A stretch of DNA of 64,000 nucleotides. Source: Eleusine coracana subsp. coracana. Taxonomy: Eukaryota > Streptophyta > Magnoliopsida > Poales > Poaceae. A model generated the notes under the pieces. That model saw nothing but the letters and a program-made list of their open reading frames with translations. It searched no databases and had not been told where the DNA came from. Positions 35,654-45,625 of this stretch are shown one piece after another (position 1 is the first letter of the stretch; each line of letters starts with the position of its first letter). The stretch spans positions 43,466,508 through 43,530,507 of the forward strand of contig CM064426.1 of the NCBI GenBank assembly GCA_032690845.1. Reading direction: 5' to 3'. The translations under genes and the position numbers were made by a program.

Positions 35654-35770
35654 GGATGCGATCATACCAGCACTAAAGCACCGGATCCCATCAGAACTCT
35701 GAAGTTAAGCATGCTTGGGTGAGAGTAGTACTAGGATGGGTGACCTCCTGAAAAGTTCTTGTGTTGCACC
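35654..35770 (+). rRNA. 5S rRNA gene, GCACC class (HOR position 5)
   Basis: 117 nt, same changes as the gene at 31892. Followed by the recombinant spacer. Confidence 0.9.
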
Positions 35771-35974
35771 TTTTTGCTATACTCTTTTTTTTTGAGAAAG
35801 AGAGAGCGAGAGAGAGAGAGAGAGATAGTTATGTGAGCCCGAGCTTGAAGGCACGACGCGTGGTCCGTGGCGAAAGGGAGGTCAGCCACGACGGCTTTGC
35901 TCTGAAAAGCATGTAGGAGGATATGGGTCAATGTAGGAGTCCTGGTTAAAGACAAAAAGAAGATGGTTTATGTT

Positions 35975-36093
35975 GGATTCGATCATACCAGCACTAAAGC
36001 ACCGGATCCCATCAGAACGCCGAAGTTAAGCATGCTTGGGCGAGTGTAGTACTAGGATGGGTGACCTCCTTGGAAGTCCTCGTGTTGCATCCC
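35975..36093 (+). rRNA. 5S rRNA gene, T5 class
   Basis: 119 nt. G5T, T45G, G58A, A71T, G97T. Starts a four-unit block (35975-37259). Confidence 0.92.
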
Positions 36094-36283
36094 TTTTTGC
36101 TCTACTCTCTTTTTTTTGAGAGAGAGAGAGAGAGAGATAGTTATGCGAGCCCGAGCTTGAAGGAACGACGCACGGTCGGTGAAAGGGAGGTCAGCCACGA
36201 CAGCTTTGCTTTGAAAAGCGTGTACGAGGATATGGGTCAACGTAGGAGTCCTGGTTAAAGGCAAGAAGAAGATGGTTTATGTT

Positions 36284-36402
36284 GGATGCGATCATACCAA
36301 CACTAAAGCACCGGATCCTATTAGAACTCCGAAGTTAAGCATGCTTGGGCGAGAGTAGTACTAGGATGGGTGACCTCCTAGGAAGTCCTTGTGTTACATC
36401 CC
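36284..36402 (+). rRNA. 5S rRNA gene, A113 class
   Basis: 119 nt. G17A, C36T, C39T, G58A, G97A, C107T, G113A. Confidence 0.92.
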
Positions 36403-36584
36403 TTTTTGCTCTACTCTCTTTTTTTTCAGAGAGAGAGATAGTTATGCGAGTCCGAGCTTGAAGGCACGACGCGCGGTCGGTGAAAGGGAGGTCAGCCACG
36501 ACGGCTTTGCTCTGAAAAGCGTGTAGGAGGATATGGGTCAACGTAGGAGTCCTGGTTAAAGGCAAAAAGAAGATGGTTTATATT

Positions 36585-36703
36585 AGATGCGATCATACCA
36601 GCACTAAAGCATCGGATCCCATCAGAACTCCGAAGTTATGCATGCTTGGGTGAGAGTAGTACTAGGATGGGTGACCTCGTGGGAAGTCCTCGTGTTGCAT
36701 CCC
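36585..36703 (+). rRNA. 5S rRNA gene, A1 class
   Basis: 119 nt. G1A, C28T, A55T, G58A, C67T, C95G. A55T lies in box A and marks this gene as a parent of the hybrid at 38799. Confidence 0.92.
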
Positions 36704-36904
36704 TTTTTGCTCTACTCTCTTTTTTTTTTGAGAGAGAGAGAGAGAGAGAGAGAGATAGTTATGCGAGCCCGAGCTTGAAGGCACGACGCGTGGTCCGTGG
36801 CGAAAGGGAGGTCAGCCACGACGGCTTTGCTCTGAAAAGCGTGTAGGAGGATATGGGTCAACGTAGGAGTCCTGGTTAAAGGCAAAAAGAAGATGGTTTA
36901 TGTT

Positions 36905-37021
36905 GGATGCGATCATACCAGCACTAAAGCACCGGATCCCATCAGAACTCCGAAGTTAAGCATGCTTGGGTGAGAGTAGTACTAGGATGGGTGACCTCCT
37001 GGAAAGTTCTTGTGTTGCACC
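36905..37021 (+). rRNA. 5S rRNA gene, GCACC class
   Basis: 117 nt. G58A, C67T, G99A, C104T, C107T, GCACC end. Confidence 0.9.
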
Positions 37022-37044
37022 TTTTTGCTCTACTCTTTTTTTTT

Positions 37045-37050
<6 letters not shown>

Positions 37051-37110
<60 letters not shown>
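37051..37110. repeat. (GA)30 microsatellite in 5S spacer
   Basis: 60 bp of perfect GA repeat, the longest GA tract I noted in the window; other spacers have roughly 5-25 repeats. It makes this unit 355 bp instead of about 310. Confidence 0.95.
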
Positions 37111-37113
<3 letters not shown>

Positions 37114-37259
37114 TTATGCGAGCCCGAGCTTGAAGGCACGACGCGTGGTCCGTGGCGAAAGGGAGGTCAGCCACAACGGCTTTGCTCTGAAAAGCATGTA
37201 GGAGGATATGGGTCAATGTAGGAGTCCTGGTTAAAGGCAAAAAGAAGATGGTTTATGTT

Positions 37260-37378
37260 GGATTCGATCATACCAGCACTAAAGCACCGGATCCCATCAA
37301 AACGCCGAAGTTAAGCATGCTTGGGCGAGTGTAGTACTAGGATGGGTGACCTCCTTGGAAGTCCTCGTGTTGCATCCC
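37260..37378 (+). rRNA. 5S rRNA gene, T5 class
   Basis: 119 nt. G5T, G41A, T45G, G58A, A71T, G97T. Confidence 0.92.
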
Positions 37379-37570
37379 TTTTTGCTCTACTCTCTTTTTT
37401 TTTTGAGAGAGAGAGAGAGAGAGATAGTTATGCGAGCCCGAGCTTGAAGGAACGACGCGCGGTCGGTGAAAAGGAGGTCAACCACGACAGCTTTGCTTTG
37501 AAAAGCGTGTAGGAGGATATGGGTCAACGTAGGAGTCCTGGTTAAAGGCAAGAAGAAGATGGTTTATGTT

Positions 37571-37689
37571 GGATGCGATCATACCAGCACTAAAGCACCG
37601 GATCCCATAAGAACTCCGAAGTTAAGCGTGCTTGGGCGAGAGTAGTACTAGGATGGGTGACCTCCTAGGAAGTCCTTGTGTTACATCCC
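37571..37689 (+). rRNA. 5S rRNA gene, A113 class
   Basis: 119 nt. C39A, G97A, C107T, G113A. Confidence 0.93.
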
Positions 37690-37871
37690 TTTTTGCTCTA
37701 CTCTCTTTTTTTTCAGAGAGAGAGATAGTTATGCGAGTCCGAGCTTGAAGGCACGACGCGCGGTCGGTGAAAGGGAGGTCAGCCACGACGGCTTTGCTCT
37801 GAAAAGCGTGTAGGAGGATATGGGTCAACGTAGGAGTCCTGGTTCAAGGCAAAAAGAAGATGGTTTATATT

Positions 37872-37990
37872 AGATGCGATCATACCAGCACTAAAGCATC
37901 GGATCCCATCAGAACTCCGAAGTTAAGCATGCTTGGGTGAGAGTAGTACTAGGATGGGTGACCTCGTGGGAAGTCCTCGTGTTGCATCCC
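37872..37990 (+). rRNA. 5S rRNA gene, A1 class
   Basis: 119 nt. G1A, C28T, G58A, C67T, C95G. Confidence 0.93.
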
Positions 37991-38180
37991 TTTTTCCTCT
38001 ACTCTCTTTTTTTTTTAGAGAGAGAGAGAGATAGTTATGCGAGCCCGAGCTTGAAGGCACGACGCGTGGTCCGTGGCGAAAGGGAGGTCAGCCACGACGG
38101 CTTTGCTCTGAAAAGCGTGTAGGAGGATATGGGTCAACGTAGGAGTCCTGGTTAAAGGCAAAAAGAAGATGGTTTATGTT

Positions 38181-38297
38181 GGATGCGATCATACCAGCAC
38201 TAAAGCACCGGATCCCATCAGAACTCTGAAGTTAAGCATGCTTGGGTGAGAGTAGTACTAGGATGGGTGACCTCCTGAAAAGTTCTTGTGTTGCACC
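38181..38297 (+). rRNA. 5S rRNA gene, GCACC class
   Basis: 117 nt. C47T, G58A, C67T, G98A, G99A, C104T, C107T, GCACC end. The following spacer is recombinant: its start is of HOR position 5 type and its end is of T5-class type (ACGACAGC, GTGTACGAGG). Confidence 0.9.
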
Positions 38298-38497
38298 TTT
38301 TTGCTATACTCTTTTTTTTTTTGAGAGAGAGAGAGAGAGAGAGAGAGATAGTTATGTGAGCCCGAGCTTGAAGGCACGACGCGTGGTCCGTGGCGAAAGG
38401 GAGGTCAGCCACGACAGCTTTGCTTTGAAAAGCGTGTACGAGGATATGGGTCAACGTAGGAGTCCTGGTTAAAGGCAAGAAGAAGATGGTTTATGTT

Positions 38498-38616
38498 GGA
38501 TGCGATCATACCAACACTAAAGCACCAGATCCTATTAGAACTCCGAAGTTAAGCGTGCTTGGGCGAGAGTAGTACTAGGATGGGTGACCTCCTAGGAAGT
38601 CCTTGTGTTACATCCC
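38498..38616 (+). rRNA. 5S rRNA gene, A113 class
   Basis: 119 nt. G17A, G30A, C36T, C39T, G97A, C107T, G113A. Confidence 0.92.
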
Positions 38617-38798
38617 TTTTTGCTCTACTCTCTTTTTTTTCAGAGAGAGAGATAGTTATGCGAGTCCGAGCTTGAAGGCACGAAGCGCGGTCGGTGAAAG
38701 GGAGGTCAGCCACGACGGCTTTGCTCTGAAAAGCGTGTAGGAGGATATGGGTCAACGTAGGAGTCCTGGTTAAAGGCAAAAAGAAGATGGTTTATATT

Positions 38799-38915
38799 AG
38801 ATGCGATCATACCAGCACTAAAGCATCGGATCCCATCAGAACTCCGAAGTTATGCATGCTTGGGTGAGAGTAGTACTAGGATGGGTGACCTCCTGGAAAG
38901 TTCTTGTGTTGCACC
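38799..38915 (+). rRNA. 5S rRNA gene, hybrid of two neighbours
   Basis: 117 nt. G1A, C28T, A55T, G58A, C67T in the 5' half as in the gene at 36585; G99A, C104T, C107T and the GCACC end in the 3' half as in the gene at 36905. This is a crossover or conversion product inside the gene, between about nt 68 and 95. Confidence 0.9.
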
Positions 38916-38939
38916 TTTTTGCTCTACTCTTTTTTTTTT

Positions 38940-38998
<59 letters not shown>

Positions 38999-39144
38999 TT
39001 ATGCGAGCCCGAGCTTGAAGGCACGACGCGTGGTCCGTGGCGAAAGGGAGGTCAGCCACAACGGCTTTGCTCTGAAAAGCATGTAGGAGGATATGGGTCA
39101 ATGTAGGAGTCCTTGTTAAAGGCAAAAAGAAGATGGTTTATGTT

Positions 39145-39263
39145 GGATTCGATCATACCAGCACTAAAGCACCGGATCCCATCAGAACGCCGAAGTTAAG
39201 CATGCTTGGGCGAGTGTAGTACTAGGATGGGTGACCTCCTTGGAAGTCCTCGTGTTGCATCCC
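39145..39263 (+). rRNA. 5S rRNA gene, T5 class
   Basis: 119 nt. G5T, T45G, G58A, A71T, G97T. Confidence 0.92.
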
Positions 39264-39454
39264 TTTTTGCTCTACTCTCTTTTTTTTTGAGAGAGAGAGA
39301 GAGAGAGATAGTTATGCGAGCCCGAGCTTGAAGGAACGACGCGCGGTCGGTGAAAGGGAGGTCAGCCACGACAGCTTTGCTTTGAAAAGCGTGTAGGAGG
39401 ATATGGGTCAACGTAGGAGTCCTGGTTAAAGGCAAGAAGAAGATGGTTTATGTT

Positions 39455-39573
39455 GGATGCGATCATACCAGCACTAAAGCACCGGATCCCATTAGAACTC
39501 CGAAGTTAAGCGTGCTTGGGCGAGAGTAGTACTAGGATGGGTGACCTCCTAGGAAGTCCTTGTGTTACATCCC
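39455..39573 (+). rRNA. 5S rRNA gene, A113 class
   Basis: 119 nt. C39T, G97A, C107T, G113A only; box A, intermediate element and box C are intact. Confidence 0.94.
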
Positions 39574-39755
39574 TTTTTGCTCTACTCTCTTTTTTTTCAG
39601 AGAGAGAGATAGTTATGCGAGTCCGAGCTTGAAGGCACGACGCGCGGTCGGTGAAAGGGAGGTCAGCCACGACGGCTTTGCTCTGAAAAGCGTGTAGGAG
39701 GATATGGGTCAACGTAGGAATCCTGGTTAAAGGCAAAAAGAAGATGGTTTATGTT

Positions 39756-39872
39756 GGATGCAATCATACCAGCACTAAAGCACCGGATCCCATCAGAACT
39801 CCGAAGTTAAGCATGCTTGGGTGAGAGCAGTACTAGGATGGGTGACCTCCTGGAAAGTTCTTGTGTTGCACC
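39756..39872 (+). rRNA. 5S rRNA gene, GCACC class
   Basis: 117 nt. G7A, G58A, C67T, T73C, G99A, C104T, C107T, GCACC end. Confidence 0.9.
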
Positions 39873-39895
39873 TTTTTGCTCTACTCTTTTTTTTT

Positions 39896-39927
<32 letters not shown>

Positions 39928-40076
39928 TAGTTATGCGAGCCCGAGCTTGAAGGCACGACGCGTGGTCCGTGGCGAAAGGGAGGTCAGCCATGACGGCTTT
40001 GCTCTGAAAAGCGTGTAGGACGATATGGGTCAACGTAGGAGTCCTGGTTAAAGGCAAAAGGAAGATGGTTTATGTT

Positions 40077-40193
40077 GGATGCGATCATACCAGCACTAAA
40101 GCACCGGATCCCATCAGAACTCCGAAGTTAAGCATGCTTGGGTGAGAGTAGTACTAGGATGGGTGACCTCCTGGAAAGTTCTTGTGTTGCACC
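40077..40193 (+). rRNA. 5S rRNA gene, GCACC class
   Basis: 117 nt. G58A, C67T, G99A, C104T, C107T, GCACC end, as in the gene at 36905. Confidence 0.9.
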
Positions 40194-40216
40194 TTTTTGC
40201 TCTACTCTTTTTTTTT

Positions 40217-40261
<45 letters not shown>

Positions 40262-40414
40262 GAGATAGTTATGTGAGCCCGAGCTTGAAGGCACGACGCG
40301 TGGTCCGTGGCGAAAGGGAGGTCAGCCATGACGGCTTTGCTCTGAAAAGCATGTAGGAGGATATGGGTCAATGTAGGAGTCCTGGTTAAAGGCAAAAAGA
40401 AGATGGTTTATGTT

Positions 40415-40533
40415 GGATTCGATCATACCAGCACTAAAGCACCGGATCCCATCAGAACGCCGAAGTTAAGCATGCTTGGGCGAGTGTAGTACTAGGATGC
40501 GTGACCTCCTTGGAAGTCCTCGTGTTGCATCCC
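40415..40533 (+). rRNA. 5S rRNA gene, T5 class
   Basis: 119 nt. G5T, T45G, G58A, A71T, G86C, G97T. G86C lies in box C. Confidence 0.92.
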
Positions 40534-40723
40534 TTTTTGCTCTACTCTCTTTTTTTTGAGAGAGAGAGAGAGAGAGATAGTTATGCGAGCCCGAGCTTGA
40601 AGGAACGACGCGCGGTCGGTGAAAGGGAGGTCAGCAACGACAGCTTTGCTTTGAAAAGCGTGTAGGAGGATATGGGTCAACGTAGGAGTCCTGGTTAGAG
40701 GCAAGAAGAAGATGGTTTATGTT

Positions 40724-40842
40724 GGATGCGATGATACCAGCACTAAAGCACCGGATCGCATTAGAACTCCGAAGTTAAGCGTGCTTGGGCGAGAGTAGTA
40801 CTAGGATGGGTGACCTCCTAGGAAGTCCTTGTGTTACATCCC
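40724..40842 (+). rRNA. 5S rRNA gene, A113 class
   Basis: 119 nt. C10G, C35G, C39T, G97A, C107T, G113A. Confidence 0.92.
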
Positions 40843-41025
40843 TTTTTGCTCTACTCTCTTTTTTTTTTAGAGAGAGAGATAGTTATGCGAGCCCGAGCTT
40901 GAAGGCACGACGCGCGGTCGGTGAAAGGGATGTCAGCCACGGCGGCTTTGCTCTGAAAAGTGTGTAGGAGGATATGGGTCAACGTAGGAGTCCTGGTTAA
41001 AGGCAAAAAGAAGATGGTTTATATT

Positions 41026-41144
41026 AGATGCGATCATACCAGCACTAAAGCACCGGATCCCATCAGAACTCCGAAGTTAAGCATGCTTGGGTGAGAGTAG
41101 TACTAGGATGGGTGACCTCGTGGAAAGTCCTTGTGCTGCATCCC
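41026..41144 (+). rRNA. 5S rRNA gene, A1 class
   Basis: 119 nt. G1A, G58A, C67T, C95G, G99A, C107T, T111C (GTGCTGC end). Confidence 0.92.
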
Positions 41145-41338
41145 TTTTTGCTCTACTCTCTTTTTTTTTGAGAGAGAGAGAGAGAGAGATAGTTATGCGA
41201 GCCCGAGCTTGAAGGCACGACGCGTGGTCCGTGGCGAAAGGGAGGTCAGCCACGATGGCTTTGCTTTGAAAAGCGTGTAGGAGGATATGGGTCAACGTAG
41301 GAGTCCTGGTTAAAGGCAAAAAGAAGATGGTTTATGTT

Positions 41339-42023
41339 GGATGCGATCATACCAGCACTAAAGCACCAGATCCCATGAGAATGGGCATAACTTTTCGCTC
41401 GGGTGTCCATTATGGCTGAAATTTTTATAGGAGCTTCTTGATTCAAAGTTATGCATACCCACACTAGGTTATGCCCTATGTGCCCTCGTCAAAAAATTCA
41501 AAAAAAATTGGGAAGATAAAGAAAAAATTCATTCAACTTGAAACCCGACGTTTTCTGAAACTTCAAGATTTTTTGTAGGCCACATCGTACCTTTGTTTGG
41601 GCTGAACTTTTTTGTGGATTCTCCCCCATTGTTGGTGAGTTGGAGAAAAATATCAAAAAAATAAAATTAAAAAAAAAGAAATTTGGGATTTCTACTAGTG
41701 CTACATCTAGCCACGTGAAATTTCTGGATTTGGCAGTTTTCTACTTAGCCCCCCGTTATCGCCTATGTGCCTTTGTCTCCTTGTTTCTATTTGCTATCAC
41801 AACGGTTCTAGGATATACTTAGACCAGCAACTAGGGACAAGTTACTTGGGTACTTATTCAGCTTTACTATCTATTTTTTATTTGTGTGCCACTCACATAT
41901 ATATATTTGGCCTTCCTAACTCTACATATTTCTTCTAAACAACACATAGGTTATTTTGTAACCCTTGCAATCATGGAACACACCTCCCTGGTATCCTTTG
42001 ATTTGCTTTTCAGAACTTTATAA
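41339..42023 (+). repeat. 5S fragment + insert (641 bp)
   Basis: Fragment 41339-41382 (G30A, C39G, C44T), insert 41383-42023. Rare variants TTTTCTACTTA and ACTCACATATA are shared with the copy at 48327. Confidence 0.85.
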
Positions 42024-42154
42024 GAGCTGGAAGGCACGCCGCGCGGTCGGCAAAAGGGAGCTCTGCCACGACGGCTTTGCTCTGAAAAGCATGTAGGAGG
42101 ATATGGGTCAATGTAGGAGTCCTGGTTAAAGGCAAAAAGAAGATGGTTTATGTT

Positions 42155-42273
42155 GGATGCGATCATACCAGCACTAAAGCACCGGATCCCATCAGAACGC
42201 CGAAGTTAAGCGTGCTTGGACGAGTGTAGTACTAGGATGGGTGACCTCCTTGGAAGTCCTCGTGTTGTATCCC
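42155..42273 (+). rRNA. 5S rRNA gene
   Basis: 119 nt. T45G, G66A, A71T, G97T, C114T. Keeps G58. C114T still pairs with G5 as G-U. Confidence 0.92.
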
Positions 42274-42463
42274 TTTTTGCTCTACTCTCTTTTTTTTGAG
42301 AGAGAGAGAAAGAGAGATAGTTATGCGAGCCCGAGCTTGAAGGAACGACGCTCGGTCGGTGAAAGGGATGTCAGCCACGACGGCTTTGCTCTGAAAAGCG
42401 TGTAGGAGGATATGGGTCAACGTAGGAGTCCTGGTTAAAGGCAAAAAGAAGATGGTTTATATT

Positions 42464-42582
42464 AGATGCGATCATACCAGCACTAAAGCACCGGATCCCA
42501 TCAGAACTCCGAAGTTAAGCATGCTTGGGTGAGAGTAGTACTAGGATGGGTGACCTCGTGGAAAGTCCTTGTGCTGCATCCC
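42464..42582 (+). rRNA. 5S rRNA gene, A1 class
   Basis: 119 nt. Same changes as the gene at 41026. Confidence 0.92.
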
Positions 42583-42603
42583 TTTTTGCTCTACTCTCTT
42601 TCT

Positions 42604-42639
<36 letters not shown>

Positions 42640-42784
42640 TTATGCGAGCCCGAGCTTGAAGGCACGACGCGTGGTCCGTGGCGAAAGGGAGGTCAGCCAC
42701 GACGGCTTTGCTTTGAAAAGCGTGTAGGAGGATATGGGTCAACGTAGGAGTCCTGGTTAAGGCAAAAGGAAGATGGTTTATGTT

Positions 42785-42901
42785 GGATGCGATCATACCA
42801 GCACTAAAGCACCGGATCCCATCAGAACTCCGAAGTTAAGCATGCTTGGGTGAGAGTAGTACTAGGATGGGTGACCTCCTGGAAAGTTTTTGTGTTGCAC
42901 C
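42785..42901 (+). rRNA. 5S rRNA gene, GCACC class
   Basis: 117 nt. G58A, C67T, G99A, C104T, C105T, C107T, GCACC end. These changes create a T5 run inside the gene (nt 103-107) that could stop Pol III early. Confidence 0.9.
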
Positions 42902-42923
42902 TTTTTGCTCTACTCTTTTTTTT

Positions 42924-42976
<53 letters not shown>

Positions 42977-43122
42977 TTATGCGAGCCCGAGCTTGAAGGC
43001 ATGACGCGTGGTCCGTGGCGAAAGGGAGGTCAGCCACGACGGCTTTGCTCTGAAAAGCATGTAGGAGGATATGGGTCAATGTAGGAGTCCTGGTTGAAGG
43101 CAAAAAGAAGATGGTTTATGTT

Positions 43123-43241
43123 GGATTCGATCATACCAGCACTAAAGCACCGGATCCCATCAGAACGCCGAAGTTAAGCATGCTTGGGCGAGTGTAGTAC
43201 TAGGATGGGTGACCTCCTTGGAAGTCCTCGTGTTGCATCCC
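43123..43241 (+). rRNA. 5S rRNA gene, T5 class
   Basis: 119 nt. G5T, T45G, G58A, A71T, G97T. Last of eight T5 genes. Confidence 0.92.
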
Positions 43242-43438
43242 TTTTTGCTCTACTCTCTTTTTTTTTGAGAGAGAGAGAGAGAGAGAGAGAGATAGTTATG
43301 CGAGCCCGAGCTTGAAGGAACGACGCGCGGTCGGTGAAAGGGAGGTCAGCCACGACAGCTTTGCTTTGAAAAGCGTGCAGGAGGATATGGGTCAACGTAG
43401 GAGTCCTGGTTAAAGGCAAGAAGAAGATGGTTTATGTT

Positions 43439-43557
43439 GGATGCGATCATACCAGCACTAAAGCACCGGATCCCATTAGAACTCCGAAGTTAAGTGTGCT
43501 TGGGCGAGAGTAGTACTAGGATGGGTGACCTCCTAGGAAGTCCTTGTGTTACATCCC
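43439..43557 (+). rRNA. 5S rRNA gene, A113 class
   Basis: 119 nt. C39T, C57T, G97A, C107T, G113A. Confidence 0.93.
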
Positions 43558-43739
43558 TTTTTGCTCTACTCTCTTTTTTTTTAGAGAGAGAGATAGTTAT
43601 GCGAGTCCGAGCTTGAAGGCACGACGCGCGGTCGGTGAAAGGGAGGTCAGCCACGACGGCTTTGCTCTGAAAAGCGTGTAGGAGGATATGGGTCAACGTA
43701 GGAGTCCTGGTTAAAGGCAAAAAGAAGATGGTTTATGTT

Positions 43740-43858
43740 GGATGCGATCATACCAGCACTAAAGCACCAGATCCCATTAGAACTCCGAAGTTAAGCATGC
43801 TTGGGCGAGAGTAGTACTAGGATGGGTGACCTCCTGGGAAGTCCTCGTGTTACATCCC
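43740..43858 (+). rRNA. 5S rRNA gene, A113
   Basis: 119 nt. G30A, C39T, G58A, G113A. Confidence 0.94.
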
Positions 43859-44040
43859 TTTTTGCTCTACTCTCTTTTTTTTCAGAGAGAGAGATAGTTA
43901 TGCGAGCCCGAGCTTGAAGGCACGACGCGTGGTCGGTGAAAGGGAGGTCAGCCACGGCGGCTTTGCTCTGAAAAGCATGTAGGAGGATATGGGTCAACGT
44001 AGGAGTCCTGGTTAAAGGCAAAAAGAAGATGGTTTATATT

Positions 44041-44159
44041 AGATGCGATCATACCAGCACTAAAGCATCGGATCCCATTAGAACTCCGGAGTTAAGCATG
44101 CTTGGGTGAGAGTAGTACTAGGATGGGTGACCTCGTGGGAAGTCCCCGTGTTGCATCCC
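44041..44159 (+). rRNA. 5S rRNA gene, A1 class
   Basis: 119 nt. G1A, C28T, C39T, A49G, G58A, C67T, C95G, T106C. Confidence 0.92.
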
Positions 44160-44361
44160 TTTTTGCTCTACTCTCTTTTTTTTTTTGAGAGAGAGAGAGA
44201 GAGAGAGAGAGATAGTTATGCGAGCCCGAGCTTGAAGGCACGACGCGTGGTCCGTGGCGAAAGGGAGGTCAGCCACGACGGCTTTGCTCTGAAAAGCGTG
44301 TAGGAGGATATGGGTCAATGTAGGAGTCCTGGTTAAAGGCAAAAAGAAGATGGTTTATGTT

Positions 44362-44478
44362 GAATGCGATCATACCAGCACTAAAGCACCGAATCCCATC
44401 AGAACTCCGAAGTTAAGCATGCTTGGGTGAGAGTAGTACTAGGATGGGTGACCTCCTGGAAAGTTCTTGTGTTGCACC
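44362..44478 (+). rRNA. 5S rRNA gene, GCACC class
   Basis: 117 nt. G2A, G31A, G58A, C67T, G99A, C104T, C107T, GCACC end. Confidence 0.9.
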
Positions 44479-44501
44479 TTTTTGCTCTACTCTTTTTTTT
44501 T

Positions 44502-44562
<61 letters not shown>

Positions 44563-44708
44563 TTATACGAGCCCGAGCTTGAAGGCACGACGCGTGGTCC
44601 GTGGCGAAAGGGAGGTCAGCCATGACAGCTTTGCTCTGAAAAGCATGTAGGAGGATATGGGTCAATGTAGGAGTCCTGGTTAAAGGCAAAAAGAAGATGG
44701 TTTATGTT

Positions 44709-44827
44709 GGATGCGATCATACCAGCACTAAAGCACCGGATCCCATCAGAATGCCGAAGTTAAGCGTGCTTGGGCGAGTGTAGTACTAGGATGGGTGACC
44801 TCCTTGGAAGTCCTCGTGTTGCATCCC
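44709..44827 (+). rRNA. 5S rRNA gene
   Basis: 119 nt. C44T, T45G, A71T, G97T. Helix I and G58/C67 are intact. Confidence 0.94.
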
Positions 44828-45018
44828 TTTTTGCTCTACTCTCTTTTTTTTTGAGAGAGAGAGAGAGAGAGATAGTTATGCGAGCCCGAGCTTGAAGGAA
44901 CGACGCGCGGTCGGTGAAAGGGAGGTCAGCCACGACGGCTTTGCTCTGAAAAGCGTGTAGGAGGATATGGGTCAACGTAGGAGTCCTGGTTAAAGGCAAG
45001 AAGAAGATGGTTTATGTT

Positions 45019-45137
45019 GGATGCGATCATACCAGCACTAAAGCACCAGATCCCATTAGAACTCCGAAGTTAAGCATGCTTGGGCGAGAGTAGTACTAGG
45101 ATGGGTGACCTCCTGGGAAGTCCTCGTGTTACATCCC
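45019..45137 (+). rRNA. 5S rRNA gene, A113
   Basis: 119 nt. G30A, C39T, G58A, G113A, same as the gene at 43740. Confidence 0.94.
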
Positions 45138-45320
45138 TTTTTGCTCTACTCTCTTTTTTTTTCAGAGAGAGAGATAGTTATGCGAGCCCGAGCTTGAAGG
45201 CACGACGCGTGGTCGGTGAAAGGGAGGTCAGCCACGATGGCTTTGCTCTGAAAAGCATGTAGGAGGATATGGATCAACGTAGGAGTCCTGGTTAAAGGCA
45301 AAAAGAAGATGGTTTATATT

Positions 45321-45439
45321 AGATGCGATCATACCAGCACTAAAGCACCGGATCCCATCAGAACTCCGAAGTTAAGCATGCTTGGGTGAGAGTAGTACTA
45401 GGATGGGTGACCTCGTGGGAAGTCCTCGTGTTGCATCCC
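45321..45439 (+). rRNA. 5S rRNA gene, A1 class
   Basis: 119 nt. G1A, G58A, C67T, C95G, same as the gene at 30314. Confidence 0.94.
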
Positions 45440-45625
45440 TTTTTGCTCTACTCTCTTTTTTTTAGAGAGAGAGAGATAGTTATGCGAGCCCGAGCTTGAA
45501 GGCACGACGCATGGTTCGTGGCGAAAGGGAGGTCAGCCATGACGGCTTTGCTCTGAAAAGCGTGTAGGAGGATATGGGTCAACGTAGGAGTCCTGGTTAA
45601 AGGCAAAAGGAAGATGGTTTATGTT

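Larger units (their letters stand above)
34407..35974 (+). repeat. Six-unit higher-order repeat, copy 3, cut to five genes
   Basis: Positions 1-5 are present. The spacer after the fifth gene begins like that of position 5 (GTGAGCCCG) and ends like that of position 1 (GCATGTAGG, GTCAATGTAGG), so two units were lost by a crossover between about 35836 and 35908. Confidence 0.85.

Noticed and set aside
30641..40193. CRISPR-like array because of regular direct repeats
   Set aside because: The repeated element is a 119-nt eukaryotic 5S gene, spacers are homologous to each other, and there are no cas genes.
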